This document shows positions 17,626-26,582 of a stretch of DNA of 64,000 bases, one piece after another. Every line of letters begins with the position of its first letter. Within the stretch, counting starts at the first letter, position 1. The DNA comes from Spirochaetota bacterium (GTDB lineage: Bacteria; Spirochaetota; Brevinematia; Brevinematales; Brevinemataceae). The stretch is taken from positions 62,001-126,000 of the forward strand of contig JAGUQW010000007.1 in the NCBI GenBank assembly GCA_030154445.1, given 5' to 3'. The translations under genes were made by a program, and so were the position numbers. The notes beneath the pieces are model-generated. The model was not told where the DNA came from, did not search any database, and worked only from the letters and a program-made list of their open reading frames with translations.

Positions 17626-18555
17626 TCAATTTAATGATAAAACTGTGTAATCAGAAATAAGCCAAGAACCTTGAGTACTTCTATAAAGTGTAAACACATA
17701 TCTTATCTTTCTACTAGTAAAACGAATACTTTCTGTTGCATCTACCGTAACTGTGGCTTGTTGACCTTGAATAACAGTCTCTTTAATATTATAACCAATA
17801 AGAGGAATATTCCAGTGTATAGTTAAAAATTTTTTAAAATTCTCTATTAATTCTAACTTGAAAGTTCCATCTTTAGAATTATTATATTGAAATGAGTAAT
17901 TATGAAAAATCTGAATTAATCGTTCTGCATCAATATGTAATAAAAATTTACTCCAATCTTTCACAAATTGTGCATCAAAAAAACTTTGAATTATTTCACT
18001 AGGTAATAAAGTAACCAATTTCTTTAATTCTTGGTCTCTTAAGATTAAATCTGCTGATATTTTTTGTTGAACTAACAATGGTGGCGTATGTGAAAAAGAA
18101 GTGTTGTCAGATGTTATAAAAACAGACTTATTATCAGGATCAGGAAAAAATATCCCTTTAACATAGAATGTTTCGTCAGTAGTAATATTATACAAATACC
18201 TAAGATCAAACATTCTAGAAAAAGATTCCCCTGGCATAAGATTAATATTTCTATATAATGATGGATTTGAAAAAGCACCTGTTAATCGAACATCTGTATT
18301 ATGATTTACTTCTATTTCTTCATTTCTTGAGGTTTTTAGTTCAAAATCAATAGATTGATCTAAAATATCAGAAAGTACAAAAGAACTTTCTTCAGTACCT
18401 GTATTTTCAATAGAAAATTTAATATTAATAGATTCATCACCCTGATAATTTTGTTTTATAAATGATATCTCTATCTTGTTATTATTAGTATCAAAAGTAG
18501 ATTGAGTATACAAAGAAGAAGCTATTATAAATATAAAAAAAGATAGTAATACCAT
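17626..18555 (-). CDS. Secreted protein with Ig-like and NTF2-like parts, unknown function
   Basis: 309 residues. The N-terminus is a signal peptide (hydrophobic FFIFIIASSLYTQS) without a lipobox. Residues 25-140 look like an Ig/BsuPI-like beta domain: IEISFIKQNYQGDESINIKFSIENTG, then LMPGESFSRMFDLRYLYNI. The C-terminal 120 residues (KDWSKFLLHIDAERLIQIFHN to QATVTVDATESIRF and RSTQGSWLISDYTVLSL) have the layout of an NTF2/SnoaL-like cone. AGGAG lies 10 nt before the ATG. It stands alone between a terminator and the divergent hydroxyacid dehydrogenase. The location is envelope or secreted; no function can be assigned. Confidence 0.75.
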   Translation of the reverse strand: MVLLSFFIFIIASSLYTQSTFDTNNNKIEISFIKQNYQGDESINIKFSIENTGTEESSFVLSDILDQSIDFELKTSRNEEIEVNHNTDVRLTGAFSNPSLYRNINLMPGESFSRMFDLRYLYNITTDETFYVKGIFFPDPDNKSVFITSDNTSFSHTPPLLVQQKISADLILRDQELKKLVTLLPSEIIQSFFDAQFVKDWSKFLLHIDAERLIQIFHNYSFQYNNSKDGTFKLELIENFKKFLTIHWNIPLIGYNIKETVIQGQQATVTVDATESIRFTSRKIRYVFTLYRSTQGSWLISDYTVLSLN

Positions 18556-18664
18556 ATTATAGTATCTCCTTACAAGATTAACACTAATTATAGTATCGGA
18601 ATTTTCAAAAAAAAAATTAGAATTTGAATTATTATATAGATATCAAAAATTTGTATTTATCAAT

Positions 18665-18692
18665 TTGATATCTATTTATAATGTGTTATAAT
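18665..18692 (+). promoter_or_regulatory. Promoter of the hydroxyacid dehydrogenase gene
   Basis: TTGATA (18665-18670), a 16-nt spacer and TATAAT (18687-18692), 44 nt before the ATG. The bracketing TATAGATATCAAAAATT and AATTTGATATCTATTT form an imperfect inverted repeat around 18640-18676 that could be an operator. Confidence 0.55.
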
Positions 18693-18736
18693 TAAATATA
18701 GAATTTATCTATAATAAATATATAAAAGAGGTTTCT

Positions 18737-19678
18737 ATGAATAAAATTTCTAGAAAAGTTGCTGTTATTGGCTTAGGCAATGTTGGTTTAGGTACAGCTA
18801 TTACAATTCTTAATCAAGGAATTGCGGATGAATTATTACTTATAGATCGTAATGAATATAAAGTAGAAGGTGAAGCTTGGGATATGGCTAACGCAATTGC
18901 TTTTTTTACATCTCAATCAAAAGTCCGAACTGCTTCTTATTCAGATTTAAAAGATGTTGATATTATTTGTGTGGCTGCAAGTGCTGCACCTCCCGAGGGT
19001 GGTGATCGTATTGCCGAACTAAAACTCAATTCAAATATCGTTCGTTCTGTTGTTAGACAAGCTGTAGATAATGGATTTAATGGTATTTTTATTATTCAAT
19101 CAAATCCTGTAGATATTCTTACTTTTGTAGCTTTACAAGAAAGTGGATTTCCTGCAAATCGTGTGATTGGAACAGGTACTCTTCTTGACACAGGGCGTCT
19201 AAGACAAGTGATTTCTGAAATTTGTGGAAATATTGATATTCGTTCCGTGATTGGATATATGATGGGTGAACATGGGAATTCTCAAGCATTAATTTGGAGT
19301 AGTGTCCGTGTTGGTGGTAAATCATATCTAAAAATGAGAGAAGAAGATCCTCAAAAATATGCTCAATTATCTCTTGATGAAATAAAAGCAAAAGTCATAG
19401 GAATGGCATGGGAAATTATTGATAGAAAAGGTAATACAGCTTATGGTATTGGTGCTGTTGCAGTTCGTATTATTAAGTGTATTTTTCGTGATCAGAAATC
19501 TATTATCCCTGTCTCTGCATACTTAGATGGTCAATATGGTCAAAAAGGATTTGTTGCTAGTGTTCCTGCTATTGTTGGACAAAATGGTATTGAAGGTATA
19601 GTTGAACTTAATATGACTAAAGAAGAAGAAACAGAACTTCAAAAATCATTTGAATTACTAAAAAAACATTCTATATAA
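18737..19678 (+). CDS. L-2-hydroxyacid dehydrogenase, LDH/HicDH family
   Basis: 313 residues; AAAGAGG lies upstream. NAD-binding GLGNVG at 12-17 with Asp37 (NAD preference), catalytic His179 in GEHGNSQ, and substrate Arg154 in LLDTGRLR. The active-site loop reads APPEGGDRIAELKLN: Arg91 is the mobile-loop arginine, but the substrate-specifying position (Gln in lactate, Arg in malate dehydrogenases) is a proline. The DRIAELK and GFPANRVIGTGTLLDT segments match L-2-hydroxyisocaproate dehydrogenases better than classical L-LDH. A lactate or branched 2-oxoacid substrate is likely; the choice is an inference. It is monocistronic with a strong promoter and terminator. Confidence 0.88.
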   Translation: MNKISRKVAVIGLGNVGLGTAITILNQGIADELLLIDRNEYKVEGEAWDMANAIAFFTSQSKVRTASYSDLKDVDIICVAASAAPPEGGDRIAELKLNSNIVRSVVRQAVDNGFNGIFIIQSNPVDILTFVALQESGFPANRVIGTGTLLDTGRLRQVISEICGNIDIRSVIGYMMGEHGNSQALIWSSVRVGGKSYLKMREEDPQKYAQLSLDEIKAKVIGMAWEIIDRKGNTAYGIGAVAVRIIKCIFRDQKSIIPVSAYLDGQYGQKGFVASVPAIVGQNGIEGIVELNMTKEEETELQKSFELLKKHSI

Positions 19679-19687
19679 TAAAAAAAA

Positions 19688-19720
19688 AGATTCCTAGTTA
19701 ATATTAGGAATCTTTTTTTT
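19688..19720 (+). terminator. Intrinsic terminator
   Basis: The stem AGATTCCTA/TAGGAATCT with an 8-nt loop is followed by a run of T. The A run upstream could also stop the opposite-strand gene at 19744. Confidence 0.92.
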
Positions 19721-19743
19721 GTTATTTTTTTAAAATAATCATT

Positions 19744-20049
19744 TCAGTTATTTTTGTTATCTTTATAATGGTTTAATGTATTTTGTTGAAATTTTTGTTG
19801 CTCATACTGTACTTGTTGTTGACTTTCTTGTAATAGGTTATATTCTTGTTGGAGTTGGTTTTTATTTTTCTCTATATTATTTTGTTCTAAAATTTTCTGC
19901 ATTGATAATTTAAATTTTTGCTGTGGAATATTTTCTAATATTGATTCAATCATTAAACTTACTTTTTTAACCCCTTTTTCTAATAATTCAATACTTTGCT
20001 CAAGTTCTTTATTAAAAAACTGTGTTACTTGTTTTTTTGACTTTTTCAT
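19744..20049 (-). CDS. Small coiled-coil, glutamine-rich protein
   Basis: 101 residues from the ATG at 20049, which has AGAGGAG 7 nt upstream; an ATG at 20106 lacks one. It has no signal peptide. The N-terminus is basic (MKKSKKQ). Residues 10-60 form heptad-like helices, and residues 60-100 are very rich in Gln, Asn and Glu with the look of a long coiled coil (QQEYNLLQESQQQVQYEQQK). The family is not recognised. It is divergent from a second small helical protein at 20230 with only 180 nt between the two starts, so they may share regulation. Confidence 0.65.
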   Translation of the reverse strand: MKKSKKQVTQFFNKELEQSIELLEKGVKKVSLMIESILENIPQQKFKLSMQKILEQNNIEKNKNQLQQEYNLLQESQQQVQYEQQKFQQNTLNHYKDNKNN

Positions 20050-20229
20050 ATAAAGCTCCTCTTTTGCAATATATTTATATTTAGTCATAGAATTATCAAA
20101 AAACAAATAAACTGCATTTTATTTATAGTATTAATATATTTTTTAACTATTTGACATTCTATATTTTATTACATATCTTTGAATTAATAATTTAATAAAA
20201 AATATTAAATTAATGTTTAGGAGGAAGTT

Positions 20230-20709
20230 ATGGACTTTCAAAAAAAAATAGCTACTCATATGAATGATGCTAAAAATTGGATGCACAATCATTTGAATTT
20301 TGCACATAAAAAATATCATTGTGATATGTTCATGAATATGGAAGAGTTTTCTCCAAGAATGGAATGGTTGCATTTAACCAACATTCTTCCAGGTGAATTA
20401 TTAGAAGAAATTCATCTTTTTGCTTTAAAAGAACATGAGAAGTTTTTGAGTTCTCATTTTAAATTTGCAAAAAAAATGAAAGAGTTACATCATAAAAAAG
20501 AAATCTTACACTTAGATATTATAGAACATTGCCATCTCAAAGAAAGTTCTTTTGATAAAAAAGTCATTTCAGAAAGTCTTGAAGCTCTGAAAAAAACAAA
20601 TCGTGAGTACAGAGATTTATTTTCACAAGAAAAAGAACGATTTTATGAAATAAAACAAAATACCGAAGATGCTATTTATAATAAAATTCAAGATTTTTTA
20701 AAAAAATAA
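20230..20709 (+). CDS. Histidine-rich helical protein, unknown
   Basis: 159 residues; a strong TAGGAGG site precedes the ATG. It is entirely helical by composition, with no signal peptide and no membrane segment. Histidine is unusually frequent, in clusters such as MHNHLNFAHKKYHCDMF (residues 18-34), HLFALKEHEKFLSSHF, ELHHKKEILHLDIIEHCHL. The C-terminal 50 residues are a charged coiled coil. The HxH...H...HC pattern could bind metal, but I recognise no family. It is divergent from the Gln-rich coiled-coil gene and ends in a strong terminator, implying a well-expressed single gene. Confidence 0.7.
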   Translation: MDFQKKIATHMNDAKNWMHNHLNFAHKKYHCDMFMNMEEFSPRMEWLHLTNILPGELLEEIHLFALKEHEKFLSSHFKFAKKMKELHHKKEILHLDIIEHCHLKESSFDKKVISESLEALKKTNREYRDLFSQEKERFYEIKQNTEDAIYNKIQDFLKK

Positions 20710-20723
20710 GAATTAATGTAATT

Positions 20724-20765
20724 AAAAAAAAACTACCCTCTTACTTATAAGAGGGTAGTTTTTTT
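20724..20765. terminator. Strong bidirectional terminator
   Basis: A 13-bp perfect stem (AACTACCCTCTTA and its complement, 20731-20760) with loop CTTA, flanked by an A run and a T run, between convergent genes. Confidence 0.93.
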
Positions 20766-20782
20766 GTTATTTAATAATTTTA

Positions 20783-21172
20783 TTATTTTTTTGATCCTAA
20801 GATTTTTATTAGTTTTGAAAAGTCTATAAAGTCTTTCTTTTCAGAAAGACTTGCTCCACTAGTAATATCTGCTTTTGTTCCTACTCGATGTAGTGAACCA
20901 TCTGCTAATTTCAATCCAGTATATCCAGATTTGCCATTTTCTTTATAAAAAGCCTCTATTTCTGTTTTAGCTTCATCAAAAAAGAATATATACTCCCCAC
21001 TATCGGGTGCTGATTTCGGAACTTTCACATCTCCGTTAGCTTCAACAGTTAATAATTTACCATCTGTATTAAAAAAAGATATGCTTCTCGCATTAGAAAT
21101 CCATTTTTCATTATTTTCATTTTTATTACACGATACAACTACTAATAATAATAAAAGTGAGTTTTTTTTCAT
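20783..21172 (-). CDS. Small lipoprotein, unknown
   Basis: 129 residues with signal MKKNSLLLLLVVVSC, lipidated Cys15. The mature part starts with an Asn/Glu-rich linker, then a beta-rich domain of about 90 residues (ARSISFFNTDGKLLTVEANGDVK and EYIFFFDEAKTEIEAFYKENGKSGYTG). No known family is recognised. Downstream of the outer-membrane-like gene at 21183 by 10 nt, so the two are co-transcribed and probably both envelope proteins. Confidence 0.75.
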   Translation of the reverse strand: MKKNSLLLLLVVVSCNKNENNEKWISNARSISFFNTDGKLLTVEANGDVKVPKSAPDSGEYIFFFDEAKTEIEAFYKENGKSGYTGLKLADGSLHRVGTKADITSGASLSEKKDFIDFSKLIKILGSKK

Positions 21173-21182
21173 ATTAATACCC

Positions 21183-21992
21183 TTAATTTATATTATTTTT
21201 AGCTCGTTTTTTCTGCATTTCTTGAATAGAACTGATCGAAGTACCCCAAGCTCTTTTTGCTGTTTCACTATAATCTCTTTTATAATTAAACATATGATAA
21301 AAATCTACCCCAAAACCCCAAGTAAAATGAATAGCATGATGTGGAACATGAAACTCACCTGTATAAAAATTACTAGGCTCTATCAATCCTGAAGGATCTA
21401 TTTTTCCAGAGTATGGTACTTTAGCATATCCTGCTGTATACTTTAATTCTAAAAATCCAATAAGATAGTCTGCAATAGGAATACGCATTTGTAATGCTAA
21501 TTGCCCTCCAACTCCAGCCACAGTAAAGCTTTTACCACCAGTACCATTATAAACACCATCAATAATAGATTCAGCATGAGCAATAACCATACCAAAGCCT
21601 ATTCTTGCAATTAATTCTATTCCCTTATTCGCATATAATTTATTTGCATAGTTCAAAAGAAATAAATTATATCCATGAGAAATATCAAAATGCTGAATAT
21701 GACTATTTGTATTAATTAAAAATATTTTTTGATGTATCCATTCTAGTTCTATTCCCCATTTATGAGTGCTGTTCCAAATTCCATTTCGAGCAGCCCAATA
21801 AGGAGAATCTTCTACAACTGTAAAAGATCTAGATTCCCATTGAGGATTATAAACAATAGGAGACCCTAGACCATATTCTGTCATCGTAGAGGGTAAATTT
21901 AGATTATAACCCCATAAAAATTCAAAAACTAAATTTGCTCTCGTTGTTATAGGTGAAAAAAATATTATTAACACTAAGATTAAATTTTTCAT
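21183..21992 (-). CDS. Outer-membrane beta-barrel-like protein
   Basis: 269 residues from the ATG at 21992 (GAGG 7 nt upstream; the ATG six bases earlier is too close to the site). A signal peptide (NLILVLIIFFSPITTRA) has a cleavage-type end. The mature protein alternates hydrophobic and polar residues in short strands with many aromatic residues at strand ends (NLVFEFLWGYNLNLP, GIELIARIGFGMVIA, LIGFLELKYTAGYA, HAIHFTWGFGVDFYHMF). This pattern fits an 8- to 10-strand barrel. The family and function are not identified. It precedes a small lipoprotein in the same operon. Confidence 0.7.
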   Translation of the reverse strand: MKNLILVLIIFFSPITTRANLVFEFLWGYNLNLPSTMTEYGLGSPIVYNPQWESRSFTVVEDSPYWAARNGIWNSTHKWGIELEWIHQKIFLINTNSHIQHFDISHGYNLFLLNYANKLYANKGIELIARIGFGMVIAHAESIIDGVYNGTGGKSFTVAGVGGQLALQMRIPIADYLIGFLELKYTAGYAKVPYSGKIDPSGLIEPSNFYTGEFHVPHHAIHFTWGFGVDFYHMFNYKRDYSETAKRAWGTSISSIQEMQKKRAKNNIN

Positions 21993-22082
21993 TGACATAC
22001 CTCATTATATATATGTAACAGTATAAAGGGTTGTATATATATTTGTCAATAAATATATAAATAAATCTCATTAAATACTATA

Positions 22083-22111
22083 TTGACAATTATTATAAAA
22101 TATATTATAAT
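22083..22111 (+). promoter_or_regulatory. Perfect consensus promoter of the pyrimidine operon
   Basis: TTGACA (22083-22088), 17 nt, TATAAT (22106-22111): all twelve consensus bases. Transcription would start near 22118 and run through a leader ORF and a terminator before carA. Confidence 0.85.
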
Positions 22112-22139
22112 AATTAAAATAATTTAAAGAGGAAATTTT

Positions 22140-22208
22140 ATGGATTATAAATCTAAGACATTTACTTATCCTAATATTTTTAATTTTTCTATTTCAAATG
22201 ATTATTAA
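22140..22208 (+). CDS. 22-codon leader peptide of the pyrimidine operon
   Basis: The short ORF starts with ATG at 22140, with AAAGAGG 7 nt upstream (22126-22132), and encodes MDYKSKTFTYPNIFNFSISN plus Asp-Tyr before TAA at 22206. The RNA of codons 7-19 is very rich in U (about two thirds of bases). The stop lies 4 nt before the terminator stem at 22213. A ribosome at the stop codon would cover the left arm of that stem. No amino acid is over-represented in the manner of an amino-acid attenuator, but a U-rich pause region plus translation is how the enterobacterial pyrBI leader senses UTP. The regulatory role is inference from this layout. Confidence 0.6.
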   Translation: MDYKSKTFTYPNIFNFSISNDY

Positions 22209-22212
22209 ATTT

Positions 22213-22242
22213 AAATACCGATTTTCAATCGGTATTTTTTTT
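22213..22242 (+). terminator. Attenuator terminator in front of carA
   Basis: The stem AAATACCGATT/AATCGGTATTT with loop TTC (22213-22237) is followed by a run of T to 22242. It lies between the operon promoter and carA, directly after the leader ORF stop. No upstream segment complementary to its left arm is seen, so a ribosome, rather than an alternative RNA fold, would be the antiterminating element. Confidence 0.85.
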
Positions 22243-22296
22243 ATACTTATTTTCATAAAATAACAAATAATATAAAATAATACAAAGGAATCAACT

Positions 22297-23385
22297 ATGA
22301 AAGCCAAATTGATACTAAGTAATGGTGATATTTTTATTGGAAAAACTTTAGGTTATATTACTGAAACTACTGTGGCTGAGCTAGTATTTAATACTTCTAT
22401 GAGTGGATTTCAAGAAATCATGACAGATCCATCTTATTATGGACAAATGGTTACATTATCTTATCCTTTGGTTGGTAATTATGGATTTAATGCTGATGAT
22501 ATTCAATCAATAGATCCAAAAATATCAGCTTTAATTGTAAAAGAAGATTGTAAATTTCCTTCTAACTTCCGTTGTGAAATGACCTTAAGAAATTATTTAA
22601 GACAATACAAAATTCCTGGAATTAAAGGTGTAGATACTAGAGCTTTGGTTCGTATTATTCGCGAAAATCCAGGTATGACATCTATTATTACAACAAAAGA
22701 TCTTACTCAACACCAAATTCGTACTCTTTGTAGTGAATTTTCCAATAAAGATGCTATCTCAAAAGTTACTTGCAAAGAAAGTTTTGATTTTTCACTTATT
22801 ACCAAAAATACTAGGTACAAAATAGCAGTTATTGATTATGGCGTAAAGCGTTCTATCTTAACTAATTTTACAGAATTAAATTGTGCTGTTCGTGTTTTTC
22901 CTTATACCACAACAAGTTCAGAAATTGAAGAATGGAATCCTGATATTATCTTTTTGTCTAATGGTCCAGGAGATCCATCAACACTTTACAACAAACTTGA
23001 ATTCTTACAACCTTTCTTTGGTAAAAAACCCATTGTCGGAATTTGTTTAGGTCATCAATTATTAACCTTAGCTTTAGGAGGTGAAACCTCTCGCTTGAAT
23101 TATGGACATAGGGGCGGGAATCATCCTGTACTCGATATTTTAAAAGATAAAATATTAGTAACTTCACAAAATCATGGTTATTTTGCTTCTAAATTACCAA
23201 AAGATGTTATAGAAACTCACAAAAATCTTATTGACCAAACAAATGAAGGAATGATGTCTGACAAACTTGGAATCAAATCTGTTCAATTTCACCCAGAAGC
23301 TGGTCCTGGACCAAACGATGGCAAGGTTTTATTTGGAGAATACTTAGATTTTGCAGATAAATTTTATCAAAAGGAAGCTAACTAA
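22297..23385 (+). CDS. carA: Carbamoyl-phosphate synthase small subunit (glutaminase)
   Basis: 362 residues; AAAGGA lies 9 nt before the ATG. The N-terminal half is the CarA-specific domain ([21 protein letters not shown]). The C-terminal half is a class I glutamine amidotransferase with Cys250 in VGICLGHQ and the His332/Glu334 dyad in FHPEAGPGP. It strips ammonia from glutamine and channels it to CarB, the first step of UMP (and arginine) synthesis. It is the first structural gene after the leader/attenuator; its TAA overlaps the carB ATG (TAATGA). Confidence 0.97.
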   Translation: MKAKLILSNGDIFIGKTLGYITETTVAELVFNTSMSGFQEIMTDPSYYGQMVTLSYPLVGNYGFNADDIQSIDPKISALIVKEDCKFPSNFRCEMTLRNYLRQYKIPGIKGVDTRALVRIIRENPGMTSIITTKDLTQHQIRTLCSEFSNKDAISKVTCKESFDFSLITKNTRYKIAVIDYGVKRSILTNFTELNCAVRVFPYTTTSSEIEEWNPDIIFLSNGPGDPSTLYNKLEFLQPFFGKKPIVGICLGHQLLTLALGGETSRLNYGHRGGNHPVLDILKDKILVTSQNHGYFASKLPKDVIETHKNLIDQTNEGMMSDKLGIKSVQFHPEAGPGPNDGKVLFGEYLDFADKFYQKEAN

Positions 23386-26300
23386 TGAAAAAATTTAATA
23401 AAATTCTTGTTATTGGATCTGGTCCTATTATTATTGGGCAAGCTGCCGAATTTGATTATTCAGGAACACAAGCTTGTCAAGTTCTCAAAGAAGAAGGGAT
23501 AGAAGTAATCTTACTCAATCCCAATCCTGCCACTATTATGACTGACACCTCTTCAGCCGACAAAGTTTATCTCGAACCACTTACGATACAAACAGTAGAA
23601 AAAATATTTATAGAAGAACAGCCTTGTGGAATTTTGTGTAATCTTGGTGGTCAAACAGCTCTTAATCTTGCTATAGAATTATCTGAACATGGTATCCTAG
23701 AAAAATATAATATAGAAATGTTAGGCTCGAGTATTGACACTATCAAAAAAGGGGAAGATAGAGAAATTTTCCGTAATCTGATGAATGAAATCAACGAACC
23801 TATTGTAAAAAGTGAGATTGTTCATACTATAGAAGATGGGCTTAACACAGCTGGACATATTGGTTACCCTGTTATTGTTCGGCCAGCTTTTACATTAGGT
23901 GGTACTGGTGGCGGTATCGCAGATACCCCTGAAGAATTAAAAGAAATTCTAACAAAAGGTCTTATTCTTAGTCCTGTACACCAAGCCTTAATCGAAAAAA
24001 GTATCAAAGGTTGGAAAGAAATTGAATTTGAAATTATGCGTGATCACAAAGGTAATTCTATTTCTGTATGTCATATGGAAAATCTTGACCCTGTAGGAAT
24101 TCATACAGGTGATAGTATCGTCGTTGTCCCATGTCAGACTCTATCCGACAAAGAAATTCAAATGTTACGCTCATCAGCAATTCATATTACTTCAGAAGTT
24201 GGTGTTATTGGTGCTTGTAATGTACAATTTGCTCTCCACCCTGAATCTTTTGATTATATCGTTATCGAAATTAATCCTCGTGTAAGTCGTTCTTCTGCCT
24301 TAGCTTCTAAAGCTTCAGGTTATCCTATTGCTCGTATTGCTACCAAAATATCTATAGGGTATGGATTAGACGAAATTATTAACGAAGTTACTGGAAAAAC
24401 TCCTGCTTGTTTTGAACCGTCATTAGATTATGTTGTTGTTAAAATACCCAAATGGCCTTTTGATAAATTTCCAAAAGCAATACGAACTCTCGGTACCAAA
24501 ATGATGGCTACTGGTGAGGTTATGGCTATAGGGCGTAATTTTGAACATGCTTTTCTCAAGGCTATTCGTTCCTTAGAAATCAATCGCTATGGTCTCATGT
24601 ATCCTGAATCCGAAAATAGAACTATAGATGAATTGAAACAACGTGTAATCAAAGCTGGTGATGATAGAATTTTTGATGTTGCAGAACTTCTTAGAAAAGG
24701 ATTTATGTGGCGTCGTCTCTGCGAATTAACTGGTATTGATTATTATTTTATGGAAAAAATAGATTGGATTGTTCGTCAAGAAGAGTTACTCAAAACATAT
24801 ATTCTTAGTGATCTCACTACCGATCATTTAAGAACTATCAAAAGTAAAGGTTTCTCAGATAAAGCTATTTCACAATTAATGAATGTTGCAGAAGAAGATA
24901 TTTTTGCAAAAAGAAAAGAGCTTGATATCTTCCCTGTGTACAAACCTGTTGATACTTGCGCTGCTGAATTTGAAGCTCTCACTCCCTATTATTACTCTTG
25001 TTATGAAACAGAAGATGAAGTACCTGTTTCTAATAGACAAAAAATGCTCGTTATTGGATCTGGTCCTATTCGTATTGGACAAGGAATAGAATTTGATTAC
25101 TCTGTGGTACATGCTGTAAGAACATTAAGATCAATGGGTTATGAGAGTATCGTTATCAATAATAACCCTGAAACGGTAAGTACAGATTTTGTTATTGCAG
25201 ATAAATTATATTTTGAACCTCTCACCGAAGAGGATGTTTATCATATTATTCTTAAAGAAAAACCAGAATATGTATTTGTACAATTTGGAGGACAAACAGC
25301 TATTAAATTAGCTCATTTCCTTTATGAAAAAAATATTCCTACTGCTGGTGTTGGTTTTGAACAAATTGATCTAGCTGAAGATAGAGAGCGTTTTGATAGC
25401 TTGATGGAAGAGCTAGATATTCCAAGACCCAAAGGTACTAATATCCGCTCTATGGAAGAAGGTATCAAAGCTACTCATGAACTTGGATTCCCTGTTTTAG
25501 TAAGACCTTCTTATGTGCTTGGTGGTGCAGGAATGGAAATCTGTTATTCCATTGAGGAACTCAAAAATTATCTTGCTACTGCTCTTGAACGAACAGACCA
25601 TCCTATTTTAATAGATAAATATCTAAAAGGAATAGAATTAGAAACGGATGCTATTTGTGATGGTGAGGATATCTTTATTCCTGGTATTATGGAACATTGG
25701 GAAAGATCTGGAGTACACTCTGGAGATAGTATTAATATTTATCCAACTCAGCGTATTACTCCAGAAACAGAACAATTAGTAGAAGACTATTGTCGTAAAA
25801 TTGCTCTTGCTATGAATATCAAAGGTCTTATCAATGTTCAATTTGTAATGCATGATAATAAACCTTATGTCATTGAAGTTAATCCTCGTGCCAGCCGAAC
25901 TATTCCCTTTATCGCCAAAGTTACAGGAATTCCCATTATTGATATAGCTACAAAAGTCATGTTGGGCAAAAAATTAAAAGATCTCGGCTATACTAACACA
26001 CATCCAAAAATCAAAGATATTGCTGTCAAAGTACCAGTATTCTCTACTGAAAAATTATCGAATGTAGAAGTAGGACTCAGCCCAGAAATGAAATCTACAG
26101 GAGAAAGTGCTGCAATAGCATCTACTTTTGAAGAGGCACTGTATAAAGGACTTTTATCTGCTCGTAAAAATTATCTTCATTTGGAAGACACTCATATTTA
26201 TTTGTCACTTTGTGAACAAGATCTTGTAAGACAAGAGATTACAGATATATTAAGATCTTTTCCCGCTAATTGTTTGAATCTTAGTGCAGAAGAAAGTACC

Positions 26301-26582
26301 GCTTTGTATTTACAAGAGCAAGGTTTACAAGTACAAGCCTTAAAATCTACTGAAAAAATTGAAGCGAGTATGAAAAATGGTACTTTTAATATATTTGTAA
26401 ATATATCTACAACATCTCGTGATATAGAAAGGAATGAATTTAATTTGAGACGAACAGCTTTGGAATTTGGTTTGGAAGTAATGACTTCACCCGATAGTCT
26501 TAAAGCTTTTTCTATTATTAAAAATGCTAATATTCAAGACTTTACTATAAAAGAATTATTTACAACAATAGGGTATAAATAA
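23385..26582 (+). CDS. carB: Carbamoyl-phosphate synthase large subunit
   Basis: 1065 residues, the normal full length. Two homologous ATP-grasp halves are visible: the first starts with [24 protein letters not shown] and contains [12 protein letters not shown], the second starts near residue 550 with [22 protein letters not shown] and contains [13 protein letters not shown]. Each half carries [15 protein letters not shown]. The C-terminal 120 residues are the MGS-like regulatory domain, which in Escherichia coli binds UMP and ornithine. The protein makes carbamoyl phosphate from bicarbonate, ammonia and two ATP. Overlaps of one base on both sides couple it to carA and pyrB. Confidence 0.98.
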   Translation: MKKFNKILVIGSGPIIIGQAAEFDYSGTQACQVLKEEGIEVILLNPNPATIMTDTSSADKVYLEPLTIQTVEKIFIEEQPCGILCNLGGQTALNLAIELSEHGILEKYNIEMLGSSIDTIKKGEDREIFRNLMNEINEPIVKSEIVHTIEDGLNTAGHIGYPVIVRPAFTLGGTGGGIADTPEELKEILTKGLILSPVHQALIEKSIKGWKEIEFEIMRDHKGNSISVCHMENLDPVGIHTGDSIVVVPCQTLSDKEIQMLRSSAIHITSEVGVIGACNVQFALHPESFDYIVIEINPRVSRSSALASKASGYPIARIATKISIGYGLDEIINEVTGKTPACFEPSLDYVVVKIPKWPFDKFPKAIRTLGTKMMATGEVMAIGRNFEHAFLKAIRSLEINRYGLMYPESENRTIDELKQRVIKAGDDRIFDVAELLRKGFMWRRLCELTGIDYYFMEKIDWIVRQEELLKTYILSDLTTDHLRTIKSKGFSDKAISQLMNVAEEDIFAKRKELDIFPVYKPVDTCAAEFEALTPYYYSCYETEDEVPVSNRQKMLVIGSGPIRIGQGIEFDYSVVHAVRTLRSMGYESIVINNNPETVSTDFVIADKLYFEPLTEEDVYHIILKEKPEYVFVQFGGQTAIKLAHFLYEKNIPTAGVGFEQIDLAEDRERFDSLMEELDIPRPKGTNIRSMEEGIKATHELGFPVLVRPSYVLGGAGMEICYSIEELKNYLATALERTDHPILIDKYLKGIELETDAICDGEDIFIPGIMEHWERSGVHSGDSINIYPTQRITPETEQLVEDYCRKIALAMNIKGLINVQFVMHDNKPYVIEVNPRASRTIPFIAKVTGIPIIDIATKVMLGKKLKDLGYTNTHPKIKDIAVKVPVFSTEKLSNVEVGLSPEMKSTGESAAIASTFEEALYKGLLSARKNYLHLEDTHIYLSLCEQDLVRQEITDILRSFPANCLNLSAEESTALYLQEQGLQVQALKSTEKIEASMKNGTFNIFVNISTTSRDIERNEFNLRRTALEFGLEVMTSPDSLKAFSIIKNANIQDFTIKELFTTIGYK

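Noticed and set aside
22213-22242. PyrR-type or RNA-switch attenuator
   Set aside because: I see no antiterminator or anti-antiterminator pairing in the leader and no PyrR-binding-like loop; a translated leader fits better.
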